Positions 8,355 through 18,674 of a stretch of 64,000 nt of DNA are shown one piece after another. This DNA comes from Leptospira mtsangambouensis (lineage in GTDB: Bacteria; Spirochaetota; Leptospiria; Leptospirales; Leptospiraceae), in contig NZ_RQHK01000002.1 of assembly GCF_004770475.1 (NCBI RefSeq), forward strand, positions 1,280,001 to 1,344,000. The letters are read 5' to 3'. The notes beneath the pieces were generated by a model. It did no database searches, had not been told where the DNA came from, and worked only from the letters and a program-made list of their open reading frames with translations. Numbering within the stretch: the stretch's first letter is position 1; every line of letters begins with the position of its first letter. A program made the position numbers and the translations under genes.

Positions 8355-9971
8355 TTAGTCATTTGAACATAATGGTGAATGTTTTCCTTTTACATCCAAC
8401 CGGTTTTTAAGAAATACCATCCACTCAGGTGGTTTCATTTTCTCTTTTGTGTGACAAAAAGAAAGAGTCCTTTTTTCTGTATGCACCCAAATCCATAAGT
8501 TTCTACCCTTCCAAAAATCAGTTTGGCCTAAAATAGTTGAATTTGCATCCAACAAATAAAATTCTTTTGGGTGGGATCCGTCCCAAAGCGAAATAGAATG
8601 GATCCTTTCTCCATTGGAGAGATTTAGTTTTGTGCCTAAAAAATAGTTTTGGAATAACAATTGTAAATTTGATCCTTCACTTTCTTCCCAAATTGGATCT
8701 ATCATTCTAGAATGAAAAAGGAACCGCTCTCCTTCTTTGGATCGATTGATTCCAGTGAAACCAAACGTTTGTTTGTATGCACTTGAAAGTGCATTGGAAT
8801 TAGAATCAAAGATTCCATCTGCATTGAATAGAAGATTGGTTTGAAAAAGAGAATTTTGAAATTGATAAATTGAAAACATCCGAATTTCTCCGTTGTTACT
8901 TAAATTTGTTCCACCAGCGAAACTAGAGGAAATGGGATTTGCCATCCATATAATCCGCTTCCATTCCATTAGAAATTCCTTTGCGATCAAAGGGTGGTCA
9001 AACCTTAGAAATTTTTCCTTATTTTTATCTCTCGCTGAAACAGAATAATTATAAGAACCTGTATAAACAATTTGGTCATCAATGATCATTGTTTTGTGGT
9101 GCAACAAACCTCCCAGATAACGATCATTTTTAAAAACAAAATCAAGATTTCCATCTTCCCAAATTTGAGAAGGATACTCTAAATTTTGACTTAAGTAAAT
9201 GCCTTCTGGATTTGTGGACATAGGTGCGTTATAAACAGCTTCAATCCGAACTCCTCGTTTGTTTGCCTCAAGAAGTTTCAAACTAAGTAAAGGATCATAA
9301 TGAGAATAAATCAAATATTTGATAGAATGTTTCGCCGAATCCACTGCTTCAAGTAACTCTTGCTGAATTTCAAGGCCGGCTTCCGGTGAAGTCCAATAAA
9401 CGAGAGGCCCAATTTGAAAAGATCCATTTGGATTTTTTCCATCTAACGTTGTTGTGATCTCCTCCCATTCTTTTTGAGAAATGTTCTGCGTCCAAAAAAC
9501 ATTATTGTCTGTGGCAAGGCCATGAGTTGTGAAGTTCCCAGTTCCTGAAAAAAATCGGTTTTGGTCAAAGATCCAAATTTTGGTGTGGTGAATCCCCGAG
9601 CCTGACCATCTTTGGATTCCCAGTCCAAGTGATTCCAATTCGGAATAATCTTCTTCTTTATCACCAAACAATTCGATACGAACACCAGCCCTTTGTTTCA
9701 AATAAAGTTCTGTCAGAATTTCGTAATCATCGATGGAATATAGATACGCTCGAATGGAAACTTTTGCCTTTCTGATCTCGGCAATTAAAACATCTTTTAC
9801 AATTCTTTTTTTTTCATCCGTAACATCGCGACCTGGATACGAAAAATATAATTCTGTTACAGGAAGGTTACCATCCAAAAGAGAAGTTAAATCAATCTTC
9901 TCTTTTGGTTTCTGGCAAAAGAGCAATAATCCAAAAGAGAATATCAAAGTGACAATACAGATTTGTTTCAT
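8355..9971 (-). CDS. Phospholipase D-like lipoprotein with two HKD motifs
   Basis: 538 aa. Lipoprotein signal with Cys19 (LLLFC-QK). Two PLD repeats carry intact HxKxxxxD motifs: H129-K131-D136 followed by GTGNFTTHG, and H291-K293-D298 followed by TGSYNYS. Both halves of the active site are therefore present, and it should be a catalytic phosphodiesterase or transphosphatidylase on the outside of the inner membrane or at the outer membrane. The last about 190 residues are outside the PLD fold and unrecognised. The start has a good GGGAGG ribosome site and overlaps the upstream beta-barrel gene by 4 nt (ATGA). The substrate could be a phospholipid or a nucleic acid backbone. Confidence 0.87.
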   Translation of the reverse strand: MKQICIVTLIFSFGLLLFCQKPKEKIDLTSLLDGNLPVTELYFSYPGRDVTDEKKRIVKDVLIAEIRKAKVSIRAYLYSIDDYEILTELYLKQRAGVRIELFGDKEEDYSELESLGLGIQRWSGSGIHHTKIWIFDQNRFFSGTGNFTTHGLATDNNVFWTQNISQKEWEEITTTLDGKNPNGSFQIGPLVYWTSPEAGLEIQQELLEAVDSAKHSIKYLIYSHYDPLLSLKLLEANKRGVRIEAVYNAPMSTNPEGIYLSQNLEYPSQIWEDGNLDFVFKNDRYLGGLLHHKTMIIDDQIVYTGSYNYSVSARDKNKEKFLRFDHPLIAKEFLMEWKRIIWMANPISSSFAGGTNLSNNGEIRMFSIYQFQNSLFQTNLLFNADGIFDSNSNALSSAYKQTFGFTGINRSKEGERFLFHSRMIDPIWEESEGSNLQLLFQNYFLGTKLNLSNGERIHSISLWDGSHPKEFYLLDANSTILGQTDFWKGRNLWIWVHTEKRTLSFCHTKEKMKPPEWMVFLKNRLDVKGKHSPLCSND

Positions 9972-11398
9972 ATTTCCAACCTCCCAAAAACATAACCAAA
10001 ATTTGATTTGAGGGCCAAGGAATCTGGAACAAACAATTGAGATACACCAATTCCCAATTCAAAAGAAGAATCTTCTTTTACAGAAAACTCGAGTAAACCT
10101 TCTCCGATATAAAATACTTCAAAGTCTCTTTTTTGAAAACTGATTCTTCCATCACTTGGTCTTGTGACTTGGTAAGGTAAAAAATAAGATCCGATGATTT
10201 TTAGAACAAACTGATGATAGGTGAATTGCAAAACAAGTTCACTTAGATATCCGAAGGACCGACCTTCCTTAAGTGCGTAGTTTTTTTCATATCCCCTTTC
10301 TGTTAAGGCTGCAGATGGAAAAATACGAAAAATTTGTGAAAGATAAGGTGTTTGCGTTGGATGGGAACCAGTCGATACATAACCGTCGCGGATGATTTGG
10401 TTCTTTTGATTCCTCTCTTCTCGATCAGAAATAAAATGCGAACTGCGGATTAAAAAACTTCCAAAACGAAATTCTGATCCCAACTGGATTGCTTCTCCTG
10501 CAATCGGAATCGAACTTGATTGGGCGGCTACTTTTGAATTGGTTCTGTCGTTTCCCTTTGCCCATAAAAAATCAAATTGGACCTCCCAAATCTCTGCATC
10601 AAATCGAAAACCAACATTTCCATTGAGGAGAGAATCCCCATCGGCCCCGGATGCTTTTGTTTCCTTTGTATGATCTTTAACATGTTTTCCCCAACTTCCC
10701 AGTTCCACATACTGAATGCCCAAACGAAGGGAAAGATACTCTCCGTAAATAAGACCAAACGAGTGCCTCCTGTGATGGTTCACAATTGTTCTCTGGTCAT
10801 AGTTACGAAGTTCACTATAGGAATTCAAATCTTCCGAAGAAATTTGTAATAGAGACAGGAACCGGTCTTTCTCAAGTAATAGGACCCCAGAATAATGGTC
10901 CCAAAGAAAAAACTGAAGGGTAAGATTTTGCTGTGGATGAAATTCCAAAAAGATCCCATCCCCACCATCATAACTTGATCCAAAACTTTTGGGACGGAAT
11001 AAATGTTCGCGACGGCCAACACCAAAAAGAAACTTGGATGTTTCGTAAGCGATATAATGATTTTTTCCTAAGTAAAAAGGCCGAAGGCCTGTTTCTTTTC
11101 CTGATGTTAATTGAATATTTAAATCCCAGACAACATTTTCTTTTTTATTTTTGTCTTTCAAGCCAACAAACATCGATTCGCCGGAAATTCTATTCAAATA
11201 AGACGAATTTTGAAATTCTTTTCCCATTTGATGGATTTGTAAATCCCAAACAGGAGATTGAAATTGGTTTGTTTGGGTTTTTTCTTTAAAAAACAATTCA
11301 TATCCTAAAATTCCAACTTCGACTCCTACAGCATGGATGGAGCTCATCTTACATAACAATAAGAAGCTGAATAGAAAATACTTTTGAAACGAGTTCAA
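9968..11398 (-). CDS. Predicted outer-membrane beta-barrel protein
   Basis: 476 aa from a TTG at 11398-11396, preceded by GAGGA. A signal peptide covers residues 1-23 (cleavage near SIHA-VG). The mature part has many alternating polar/aromatic strands (for example LTLQFFLWDHYSG and FGLIYGEYLSLRLGIQYV) with charged turns, typical of a 16-20 strand barrel. No named family is recognised. It overlaps both neighbours by 4 nt, TTGA at the start and ATGA at the end, so all three genes are translated as a unit. Barrel topology is inferred from strand pattern alone. Confidence 0.7.
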   Translation of the reverse strand: MNSFQKYFLFSFLLLCKMSSIHAVGVEVGILGYELFFKEKTQTNQFQSPVWDLQIHQMGKEFQNSSYLNRISGESMFVGLKDKNKKENVVWDLNIQLTSGKETGLRPFYLGKNHYIAYETSKFLFGVGRREHLFRPKSFGSSYDGGDGIFLEFHPQQNLTLQFFLWDHYSGVLLLEKDRFLSLLQISSEDLNSYSELRNYDQRTIVNHHRRHSFGLIYGEYLSLRLGIQYVELGSWGKHVKDHTKETKASGADGDSLLNGNVGFRFDAEIWEVQFDFLWAKGNDRTNSKVAAQSSSIPIAGEAIQLGSEFRFGSFLIRSSHFISDREERNQKNQIIRDGYVSTGSHPTQTPYLSQIFRIFPSAALTERGYEKNYALKEGRSFGYLSELVLQFTYHQFVLKIIGSYFLPYQVTRPSDGRISFQKRDFEVFYIGEGLLEFSVKEDSSFELGIGVSQLFVPDSLALKSNFGYVFGRLEI

Positions 11399-14226
11399 AA
11401 TTCCTCACGAAAAGTTTCATAATCAAGAGGAGACATTCCTTGAACACCAGATTTGAGCCAAAGAAATTCTCCGGTGTTGACTAAAAGGTGAAATGATGAA
11501 TAACTTTCTTTTTGCCCAAAAGAAGAAATTAGGATGGAATTCTGTCCTTGTTTTTTTCGTAACTGGATGGATTCTCCTGAAGAAATTCCATTTCCAATGG
11601 TTTGTGTAGTTCTAACTGTGAGGAGTAAATCTGATTCGGAATGAAAAATGGGTAAAAACCAATCTTTGCCGTCAGGATCAACAATCCAGGCACAAACACT
11701 CGGATCAAGAATCGTACGATTTGTCTGGAATCTTTGTCCATTTTTTCCCAATGGAGAGGAATTTGGAAAACGAGATTGGTAAGAAATAAGTTCATCCACA
11801 CTTACTTCATCTTCAATCAAATACAAACTTAAATCTTCTGACGCCTCCGATCGGTTGCAAACATAGATCCATTCGTTTTGTGATTCTTTTGGGTTAGGAA
11901 AAATTGCCTCAATTTGAATGGGACCCTTTTGTTCCAAAAAACTTTTTGGTTTGAGTAAGGATGGATCAGACCAGAAAGAATAAACTTGTTCTTCTGAAGA
12001 AAAGGTAGAGAAAACACTTAAATCCAGCTGATAATGATTGTTCCCAAGTGAAGTATAGGAAATTGGAATTTTCGCGTTCCCGTTTCCTAACAAAACATTC
12101 GTTTGGTTACTTAAAGGAATGTTCGTTAGGTATAACCCTGGAGAGTTGAATCTTTCAATTTCTAAACTACGTTCTTTGGCCAAACCGGGGCTACGCCAAT
12201 CCCCAGAACAAAGAGTCGATGTAACGAGAGAATTAGAAAATACGATTGGATTTGGTTCTGGATGGAGGGACCTAGTTCCCCCTAAAGTTTTCTCTTTCGC
12301 AAACTTTGGATTCCAAGAAAAAAATGTTGGGGTACCATTTTGGTTCCCCAAATACCGTAATGATGAAAGGGTACTCGTAAAAAAATCATCCGGTAATTGG
12401 TAAAACAAATCCCCATTACAAACTGAAGGCTCTGTCCCTAAGGTTAGGATGGTTTTTCCTGCCGGTTTCCAAAAGAGAAATTGATTTCCGTTTTCTCTTT
12501 CCAATTGAACAAGTCCTTCTACACGACTTTGGAATCCAAAATCTAAAAAAGGAGATTGGTTTGGCCCATACTCCAATAAATCACTAGGAACAAAACTCGC
12601 AGAATTTTTGTTAGGTTTTCCTGGACTAAATTGGAAACCATACTCCAAAAATTCCGATGAAGAACCTTCCTTGGGATGGGGAAATTCCTTTCCTGATTCA
12701 ATTACGATCGAAAATCGATTTTGTTGTTTAAAACGAAGTAAATGAAACAAACTGGGACTAGGTTGGAATTCGTTTTTTATTTGGCTCTTTCTTTCTTCCC
12801 AGAAAAATTTAGGAATCTGGAAAACAACTTTTGGAATCGAAAAAGGTTTTTCTTTTGCTTTTAGATCCCAACCAAACCAAAGTTTTTTAGAAATGATAAA
12901 ATAAGAATTGGAATGAACCACCCATTCATCAGCTGACAAAGGATATATGGAACCATTGTAGATCCAGTTGAGAGAAGAAACATCACAACTTTCTCCTTTG
13001 TTTTGAAATTCAAAAAAACTAGGGAATGGAAATTGGGAATCAAATTGGTTTCCGGGATAGAATTCGGTAATTTGAATCTGATCTGCAATACAACCAGGGA
13101 CAACACCTTCTTTCTGTTTGATTTCGAATTGATTTGGTAACCCAGGGTTTCCACAAAATTGATCTGGTGAAGTCCAAAACTGAAATTGATCACGACAGGA
13201 TACTGGATGAAACTCGTTTGAAAAAAATTCATCCCCTTGGCGAAAATTAAATTCTGAATCGAGAAATTCTGAATTTCCCCACCGAACCTTTGTATTTGTT
13301 CCTAAATTTGATCCATATTCTTTGGGAAGGAAAATTCCATGGAATTTTGGTTCATCAGAGAAAAGGAGAACCCCTTTCGGAAGGATCAACTTGGTTCGTT
13401 TCGAAAAATCCTCCGATTGAAAAGAAGTTTGAGAGCCATCTTTTACCCAATCCAAAGATTCCGAACGGGGACAAAGAAAGGTCTCTTTTGGATTTTCCCA
13501 TTCTAGAAACCTTTGAAAACTGGATTCCGAATGCCGAAACAATTCCGAAACCACAGGTTCCCCCGGTTCACATTCAGAAAACCATTCTTCATTTTGGACC
13601 TGAATTCTTTCGGTAATTGCACCAGTGTCCGGGCAAGGAAGTTCGAAAGACAAAACGAGTTGTTTATTCAGACTTCCTTTGAGTTGGTGTGAAAAAAACA
13701 AGACCTCACATTGGTCCAAAGTCCTCTGTAAAAAAAGTGGATGAGGTAAACCAAATGTTTGGTAGGTGACAAATCCATTAGACCAAATCTGAGAATCCCA
13801 ATCCAAAAGAAATCCCAACTTGTCGGATTCTTTTTTCCAATTTCCATATTCTTTGAGTGTGGCTGTCCATCCCTTCCCCTTATCCAACCAGGAAGTATAT
13901 TCGCTTTTTTCTTCCTCTAAAATAGAAAATCCAAGTTTCCATTTTTCAAAAATGGATTCATCAGTTTTCCAACAGATCCGAAACTTCCCACCTAACTCTC
14001 GTCTATACAGGGATACAGGTAAGGAATAAATACAAAGAAGACCCGATTCATAAAGAACTTGGTTTGTATCTACAAGGACATTCCCCTCTTCTTCTAAATT
14101 TCCGTATTGAAATTCAAAGTAAGGAGATTGGTCAAACTGATTACCAAACAAAAAAAAGGGGATCTCTTCTTGATTCTGACATGAACAGAGGAGAAAAAGA
14201 AGAAGGATCGTGATTTGTTTTTGCAT
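11395..14226 (-). CDS. Large lipoprotein with lamin-tail-like segments
   Basis: 943 aa. Lipoprotein signal with the likely lipidated Cys16 (LLFLLCSC-QN). At least two segments resemble lamin-tail (LTD) domains: IQITEFYPGN followed about 20 residues later by FFEFQNKGESCDVSSLNW, and near the C-terminus IQIEAIFPNPKESQNEWIYV followed by CNRSEASEDLSLYLIEDE. LTD domains in bacteria occur in secreted nucleases and surface proteins. The rest is beta-rich with many Trp and Phe and no recognised catalytic motif. It is the first gene of the trio with the barrel and PLD genes. Its ribosome site GAGGTGGGAG lies in a hairpin (14228-14253). Confidence 0.7.
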   Translation of the reverse strand: MQKQITILLLFLLCSCQNQEEIPFFLFGNQFDQSPYFEFQYGNLEEEGNVLVDTNQVLYESGLLCIYSLPVSLYRRELGGKFRICWKTDESIFEKWKLGFSILEEEKSEYTSWLDKGKGWTATLKEYGNWKKESDKLGFLLDWDSQIWSNGFVTYQTFGLPHPLFLQRTLDQCEVLFFSHQLKGSLNKQLVLSFELPCPDTGAITERIQVQNEEWFSECEPGEPVVSELFRHSESSFQRFLEWENPKETFLCPRSESLDWVKDGSQTSFQSEDFSKRTKLILPKGVLLFSDEPKFHGIFLPKEYGSNLGTNTKVRWGNSEFLDSEFNFRQGDEFFSNEFHPVSCRDQFQFWTSPDQFCGNPGLPNQFEIKQKEGVVPGCIADQIQITEFYPGNQFDSQFPFPSFFEFQNKGESCDVSSLNWIYNGSIYPLSADEWVVHSNSYFIISKKLWFGWDLKAKEKPFSIPKVVFQIPKFFWEERKSQIKNEFQPSPSLFHLLRFKQQNRFSIVIESGKEFPHPKEGSSSEFLEYGFQFSPGKPNKNSASFVPSDLLEYGPNQSPFLDFGFQSRVEGLVQLERENGNQFLFWKPAGKTILTLGTEPSVCNGDLFYQLPDDFFTSTLSSLRYLGNQNGTPTFFSWNPKFAKEKTLGGTRSLHPEPNPIVFSNSLVTSTLCSGDWRSPGLAKERSLEIERFNSPGLYLTNIPLSNQTNVLLGNGNAKIPISYTSLGNNHYQLDLSVFSTFSSEEQVYSFWSDPSLLKPKSFLEQKGPIQIEAIFPNPKESQNEWIYVCNRSEASEDLSLYLIEDEVSVDELISYQSRFPNSSPLGKNGQRFQTNRTILDPSVCAWIVDPDGKDWFLPIFHSESDLLLTVRTTQTIGNGISSGESIQLRKKQGQNSILISSFGQKESYSSFHLLVNTGEFLWLKSGVQGMSPLDYETFREEF

Positions 14227-14227
14227 C

Positions 14228-14253
14228 TCCCACCTCGAGGCCTTTGGGTGGGA
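14228..14253 (-). promoter_or_regulatory. Hairpin sequestering a ribosome-binding site
   Basis: On the minus strand, TCCCACC (14253-14247) pairs perfectly with GGTGGGA (14234-14228) across a 12-nt loop. The 3' arm is the Shine-Dalgarno of the gene starting at 14226. There is no U tract after the stem, so it is not a terminator for uvrC. It could hold translation of the LTD lipoprotein low unless melted or translated through from uvrC. Confidence 0.45.
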
Positions 14254-14262
14254 AAAAAGAAG

Positions 14263-16104
14263 TTATGGTTCGATTTTTTTTAGTTTTTGAATTCCAAGAT
14301 AAATTTTTTCCGCAAGCACAGGTCCAATCCCAGGGACTTTTTGTAATTCCTCTTTTGTGGCATCCGTAACTTTCTTTTTGGATTGAAAATAAGAAAGAAT
14401 ACTTTTTCTGCGACTTGCTCCAATGTCTTCCATATCATCTAAAATTGTTTTTAATGCTTTTTTCTTTCTTTGAACGCGTTGGAAGGTAACTCCGAATCGG
14501 TGAGCTTCGTCTCGCAAATTCCGTAGAAGACGCATCATGGGAGAATGGATATCAAAACTATATGGATATTTTTCTCCGGGAAAATAAATCTCTTCTCTCT
14601 TTTTGGCAAGACCCACCATCGGTATATGACCAAGTTCTAATGCATTCGCAGCTTCAGCAGCACGAGACAATTGAGTCAGTCCTCCATCGATCACTATCAG
14701 ATCGGGAAGCGGTTCTTCTTCATTCACTAAATGGCTGAGTCTTCTTGCTATCACTTCATGGATCATTCCCGGATCATTGATTCCTTCATACCCACGCATT
14801 TTATAATGCCTGTAACCCGCCTTATACGGCTTCCCGTCGACAAACATGACACCACTTGCAACAGGGGAAGAACCTTGGAAGTGTGAGATATCATAACATT
14901 CAATGGTTCTCGGTAGAACAGGAAGGTTCAGTTTTTCTTGGAGTTCTTTCATTGCAACCGACTGGTCACGAAGTTTTGTTGCAAGAATGCGTTCGGTCAA
15001 ACTAAGGTCCGCATTTTTTTCCGCCAAACGGAGCAGTGATTTTTTAGGTCCCATTTCTGGAAATTTCAGTTTGATTGAAGTTCCAAATTTTTCGGTGATA
15101 GCTTCCACAAAAACATCGTAATTCCCTTTAGCAGAAGGAGGTAAAAATAAAGTACTTGGAAGGACAGTGACATTCAAATAATAATCCCGAAGAAAAGAAG
15201 TAAAAACTTCTTCATCATCGGAGAAGGAAAGTCCAGTGATCGGAAAAGATTTTTTCCCTTCTAACCTTCCCCCTCTTACTTCTAAAATCACAACTTGGCC
15301 TTCATCCTCTCGTTTGCTAATTCCGAGTATGTCTTCATCTCCACCATCCATACTGACAACAGTTTGTTTTTCACGGACTTGGTTGATTTTTTCGATCCTT
15401 GCTTTTAAATACCCGGCTCTCTCATATTCCATTCGTTCGGAAGCTTTGACCATCGAAGATTTGAGCCCAGCAACCAATCGCTCTTTTTTTCCTTCTAAAA
15501 AACTTAAAATCTCATCTACCAATTCTCCATAGGTTTCTTTTGTAACATTTCCTTGGCAAGGCCCGAGACAACGACCCATATGAAAATTCAGACAAGGCCT
15601 CTGCGGTTTTGCGAGTGGAAGTTTGAGTTTGGTTTTGCGAATGGGAAAAATTCGATGAATTAATTCTAAAGTGTCACGAGCTGCTTTTACATCTGTAAAC
15701 GGCCCAAAGTAGCGATCCCCATTGTCTTTTACATTTCTTGTCAAAAAAACCATGGGAAAGTCTTCACTTGTGGAAACACAAAGGAAGGGATATTTTTTAT
15801 CGTCTTTTAACCTAACATTAAACTTTGGATTGTACTTTTTGATAAGTGTGGCTTCAAGAAGCAAGGCTTCCTTTTCTGTACTTGTAGCAATCCAATCCAG
15901 GTCAAACAACTCAACGTAAAGTGCCCGCGTTTTGCGATCTTTCTGGTTTGGATTTAAATAAGAGCGAACCCTCGATTGTAATTTGAGAGCTTTTCCAACA
16001 TAAATCACAATTCCTTCCTCATTTTTCCAGAGGTAACATCCAGGTTGGCTTCCTAAATTTTTAATCTTTTCTTGGATGGTTTTTAGAATGAGTTGGTCTT
16101 TCAT
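14263..16104 (-). CDS. uvrC: Excinuclease ABC subunit C
   Basis: 613 aa, normal UvrC length. N-terminal GIY-YIG nuclease domain ([20 protein letters not shown]), cysteine cluster [14 protein letters not shown] as in Fe-S-containing UvrC, UVR motif near 205-240 for UvrB contact, C-terminal RNase H-like nuclease ([32 protein letters not shown]), and a terminal helix-hairpin-helix ([16 protein letters not shown]). It makes the dual incisions in nucleotide excision repair. Divergent from the chemoreceptor gene across 59 bp. The LTD lipoprotein gene follows 36 nt after its stop on the same strand. Confidence 0.97.
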   Translation of the reverse strand: MKDQLILKTIQEKIKNLGSQPGCYLWKNEEGIVIYVGKALKLQSRVRSYLNPNQKDRKTRALYVELFDLDWIATSTEKEALLLEATLIKKYNPKFNVRLKDDKKYPFLCVSTSEDFPMVFLTRNVKDNGDRYFGPFTDVKAARDTLELIHRIFPIRKTKLKLPLAKPQRPCLNFHMGRCLGPCQGNVTKETYGELVDEILSFLEGKKERLVAGLKSSMVKASERMEYERAGYLKARIEKINQVREKQTVVSMDGGDEDILGISKREDEGQVVILEVRGGRLEGKKSFPITGLSFSDDEEVFTSFLRDYYLNVTVLPSTLFLPPSAKGNYDVFVEAITEKFGTSIKLKFPEMGPKKSLLRLAEKNADLSLTERILATKLRDQSVAMKELQEKLNLPVLPRTIECYDISHFQGSSPVASGVMFVDGKPYKAGYRHYKMRGYEGINDPGMIHEVIARRLSHLVNEEEPLPDLIVIDGGLTQLSRAAEAANALELGHIPMVGLAKKREEIYFPGEKYPYSFDIHSPMMRLLRNLRDEAHRFGVTFQRVQRKKKALKTILDDMEDIGASRRKSILSYFQSKKKVTDATKEELQKVPGIGPVLAEKIYLGIQKLKKIEP

Positions 16105-16163
16105 TATCGTTTTATACGGGAATTTTACGTTTACAATTCTTAGACAATTTGTATCCCTAGGGT

Positions 16164-18674
16164 ATGGATATGCGTAAATTGATCAAATTTATAATTTTTG
16201 GTCTAGAAGGTTTTAATTACGGAATCGGCTTCCCCACTCTCCTTGCTTATATTTACTTTTTTACTGAATGGTCGGGAGAAGAATTTCAAATTATTCTAAT
16301 TTCGACATCTATTTCTGTCTTTTTTATCATTATTTTCGGTATCACTTTCTATTGGATCCGGTTTGCTTCCATAAGTCGAATAGGAAAACCAGAATGTACC
16401 AAACGAGATCAAATTAAGGCCTATTTTTGGTTGGATCATTTGGCCCAAGTGGCCATGATCGATGTCATCATTCGCTATGCGATTGGATATTTATTTGTCC
16501 TTGGATCTTTATACTTTTACCAACATTCCAAAAACTTTGTCCTCATGAGTGAAATGGGAATTGGCCTTTGTCTGACCTTAGCTTTCACAGTCATCTTCCA
16601 ATCTATTTTTATTGACCATGTCGAAAACAAATTCAATACCAAAGGAATTCTACTTTCGATTCGGCTAGACCACCACAAAAGCATCAATACAAGAAAACTT
16701 TCCCGGAATTTAGGTTTCCAAACTGTCCTCTCTTTTCTTGCGGCTATCCTTGTTTTGTTTATCATCAATTACCGGATGAATTTTAAACAAGAATTAGACT
16801 TGGTACATACCAGTATGGAACAATCTGTGATGGATTCAGAAACACTCATGCGTGTGACCCTTGTTGACTTTCGGGATAGGCTGACTCTTTCTATATTTGC
16901 AGAAAACAAACTGAAAGACAAAATTGTTCGTAAAGATTTACAAGGGATTCGTTCGGTTCTAAACGAAATCCAATTAAAAAGTACAAACCATGCAGTGGAA
17001 GCCCTCTTCTTTTACAAACCTGACGAAGGAATTTTTGTTTCAACAAATGAATACGATCGTTCTAAAACTGGTAGCATATTTTTTATTGAGGATGTGGACT
17101 TAGCAAAACAAGGTCCACTCAGACATACAAGCATTCGTTCAAAAATTTCTGGTGACATCGTTTCTCCTTATACCCTTCCCGTTTACCAAAATGATCAATT
17201 TTTAGGTTATGTTGGGGGATTTTTAAACATTGGAAAACTCTCTAGTTTTATTTTAGGTAATATTAAAATTGGAACTTCAGGAAAGGTTGGTTTTTTTGAT
17301 GGAGATGGAACCATCGTATATTATACAAATAAAAAAGAAATCGGAAACAACGCAAAATCAAAGTTAGTTTTCGATACACCTTTTCAAAAAGAAGATGCTC
17401 TTGGTTTTATAGATTCCTCTGAAGACGGAACTCTCAAACGGATTTTTTATGTAAAAAATCCAGAGTTTAATTATATCATCTACTGCATTTTTGAAAATGC
17501 CGAACTATATGAAAAAACTCTCACAAGTTTATTCACAACACTCGGGATTTCGATTATCGTTCTACTCCTGATTGGATTTATCACTGTCATTGTAATTGAA
17601 TCCAAACTCAAACCTTTAGAAAGAATTAGAGTTAGAATTGCAGAAATGGTAAAGGGGAATTTACAATCCGATTTTTATGACGCAAGTCGCGATGAAATAG
17701 GAAGTATGGCAAATGCGATGTTTGACTTCCAAACCAAACTACGCCAAATCGTAAACCAAACCCAAACCGTTTCCAACGAACTCACAAACACAAGTTCCGA
17801 TATTTACGAATCAATGTTGTCTTTATCGGATGCAGCTCAAAACCAAGCAGCAAGTAGCGAAGAAATTTCTGCTTCAGTTGAGGAAATTACAGCGGGGATT
17901 GAAAGTGTAGCACAAAGAACTGAAACTCAATCTTTTACCTTAGTTTCTCTTATGAAAAAAATGACAGAGCTCAATCATGCTGTATCGGAAATTGACAAAA
18001 AATTCCAAGTTGCTGATGTGCGAGTGGAAGAAATCACAAACGACGCCAAGCTAGGAGAAAAGTCCTTGGGAGAAATGAAACTTTCAATGGACAAAATTTA
18101 TCAATCTTCCTCGGAAATGACAAACGTCGTTGAAATCATTCATAATATCTCGGAACAAATCAACTTACTCGCGTTAAACGCAGCCATTGAAGCAGCGAGA
18201 GCCGGAGTGAGTGGTCGAGGATTTGCTGTGGTTGCCGATGAAATTTCCAAACTCGCAGACAAAACTGCAAAGTCCATTGATGATATCGAAGAGCTCATCA
18301 AACAGAATGAAGGTGAGATCAAACAAGGTCAGGAAAAAATCGACCAGTCCATTGTGATTTTAAGTGAAACCATATCTGGGGTAAACTCAATCAATCAAAT
18401 GACAAAAGAAATTCGTTCTGTAGTCAGAAAACAAATTGAAACCAACGAAGAAGTCAACGAAGGTGTCACACAAATTCGTGAACTTTCGGAAATGATCAAA
18501 GAAGCCACTGATGAACAAAAAATGGCCATGCTTGAAATTTCCCGATCAATGGCAGAAATCAATAACCATGCACAAACCACAGCGATGTCGAGTGAAGGAA
18601 CCAAATCTAGTTCTCAAACCATGAACCAACTATCCGAAAGCCTCAGAAGAGAGATCAACTATTTCCATGTCTAA
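16164..18674 (+). CDS. Methyl-accepting chemotaxis protein with multi-TM N-terminus
   Basis: 836 aa. Five hydrophobic segments come before the sensor: about 8-33, 40-66, 97-120, 130-150 and 182-205. A periplasmic ligand domain (about 206-455, Cache-like by position and pattern) follows, then TM6 (about 458-483), a HAMP domain (about 485-540) and a cytoplasmic signalling domain. The kinase-control hairpin tip [20 protein letters not shown] is present, so it should signal to CheA/CheW. Common chemoreceptors have only two TMs. The two Met codons 16164 and 16170 are equally possible starts. Its stop overlaps the next gene, a signal peptidase homologue, by 8 nt. Confidence 0.92.
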   Translation: MDMRKLIKFIIFGLEGFNYGIGFPTLLAYIYFFTEWSGEEFQIILISTSISVFFIIIFGITFYWIRFASISRIGKPECTKRDQIKAYFWLDHLAQVAMIDVIIRYAIGYLFVLGSLYFYQHSKNFVLMSEMGIGLCLTLAFTVIFQSIFIDHVENKFNTKGILLSIRLDHHKSINTRKLSRNLGFQTVLSFLAAILVLFIINYRMNFKQELDLVHTSMEQSVMDSETLMRVTLVDFRDRLTLSIFAENKLKDKIVRKDLQGIRSVLNEIQLKSTNHAVEALFFYKPDEGIFVSTNEYDRSKTGSIFFIEDVDLAKQGPLRHTSIRSKISGDIVSPYTLPVYQNDQFLGYVGGFLNIGKLSSFILGNIKIGTSGKVGFFDGDGTIVYYTNKKEIGNNAKSKLVFDTPFQKEDALGFIDSSEDGTLKRIFYVKNPEFNYIIYCIFENAELYEKTLTSLFTTLGISIIVLLLIGFITVIVIESKLKPLERIRVRIAEMVKGNLQSDFYDASRDEIGSMANAMFDFQTKLRQIVNQTQTVSNELTNTSSDIYESMLSLSDAAQNQAASSEEISASVEEITAGIESVAQRTETQSFTLVSLMKKMTELNHAVSEIDKKFQVADVRVEEITNDAKLGEKSLGEMKLSMDKIYQSSSEMTNVVEIIHNISEQINLLALNAAIEAARAGVSGRGFAVVADEISKLADKTAKSIDDIEELIKQNEGEIKQGQEKIDQSIVILSETISGVNSINQMTKEIRSVVRKQIETNEEVNEGVTQIRELSEMIKEATDEQKMAMLEISRSMAEINNHAQTTAMSSEGTKSSSQTMNQLSESLRREINYFHV

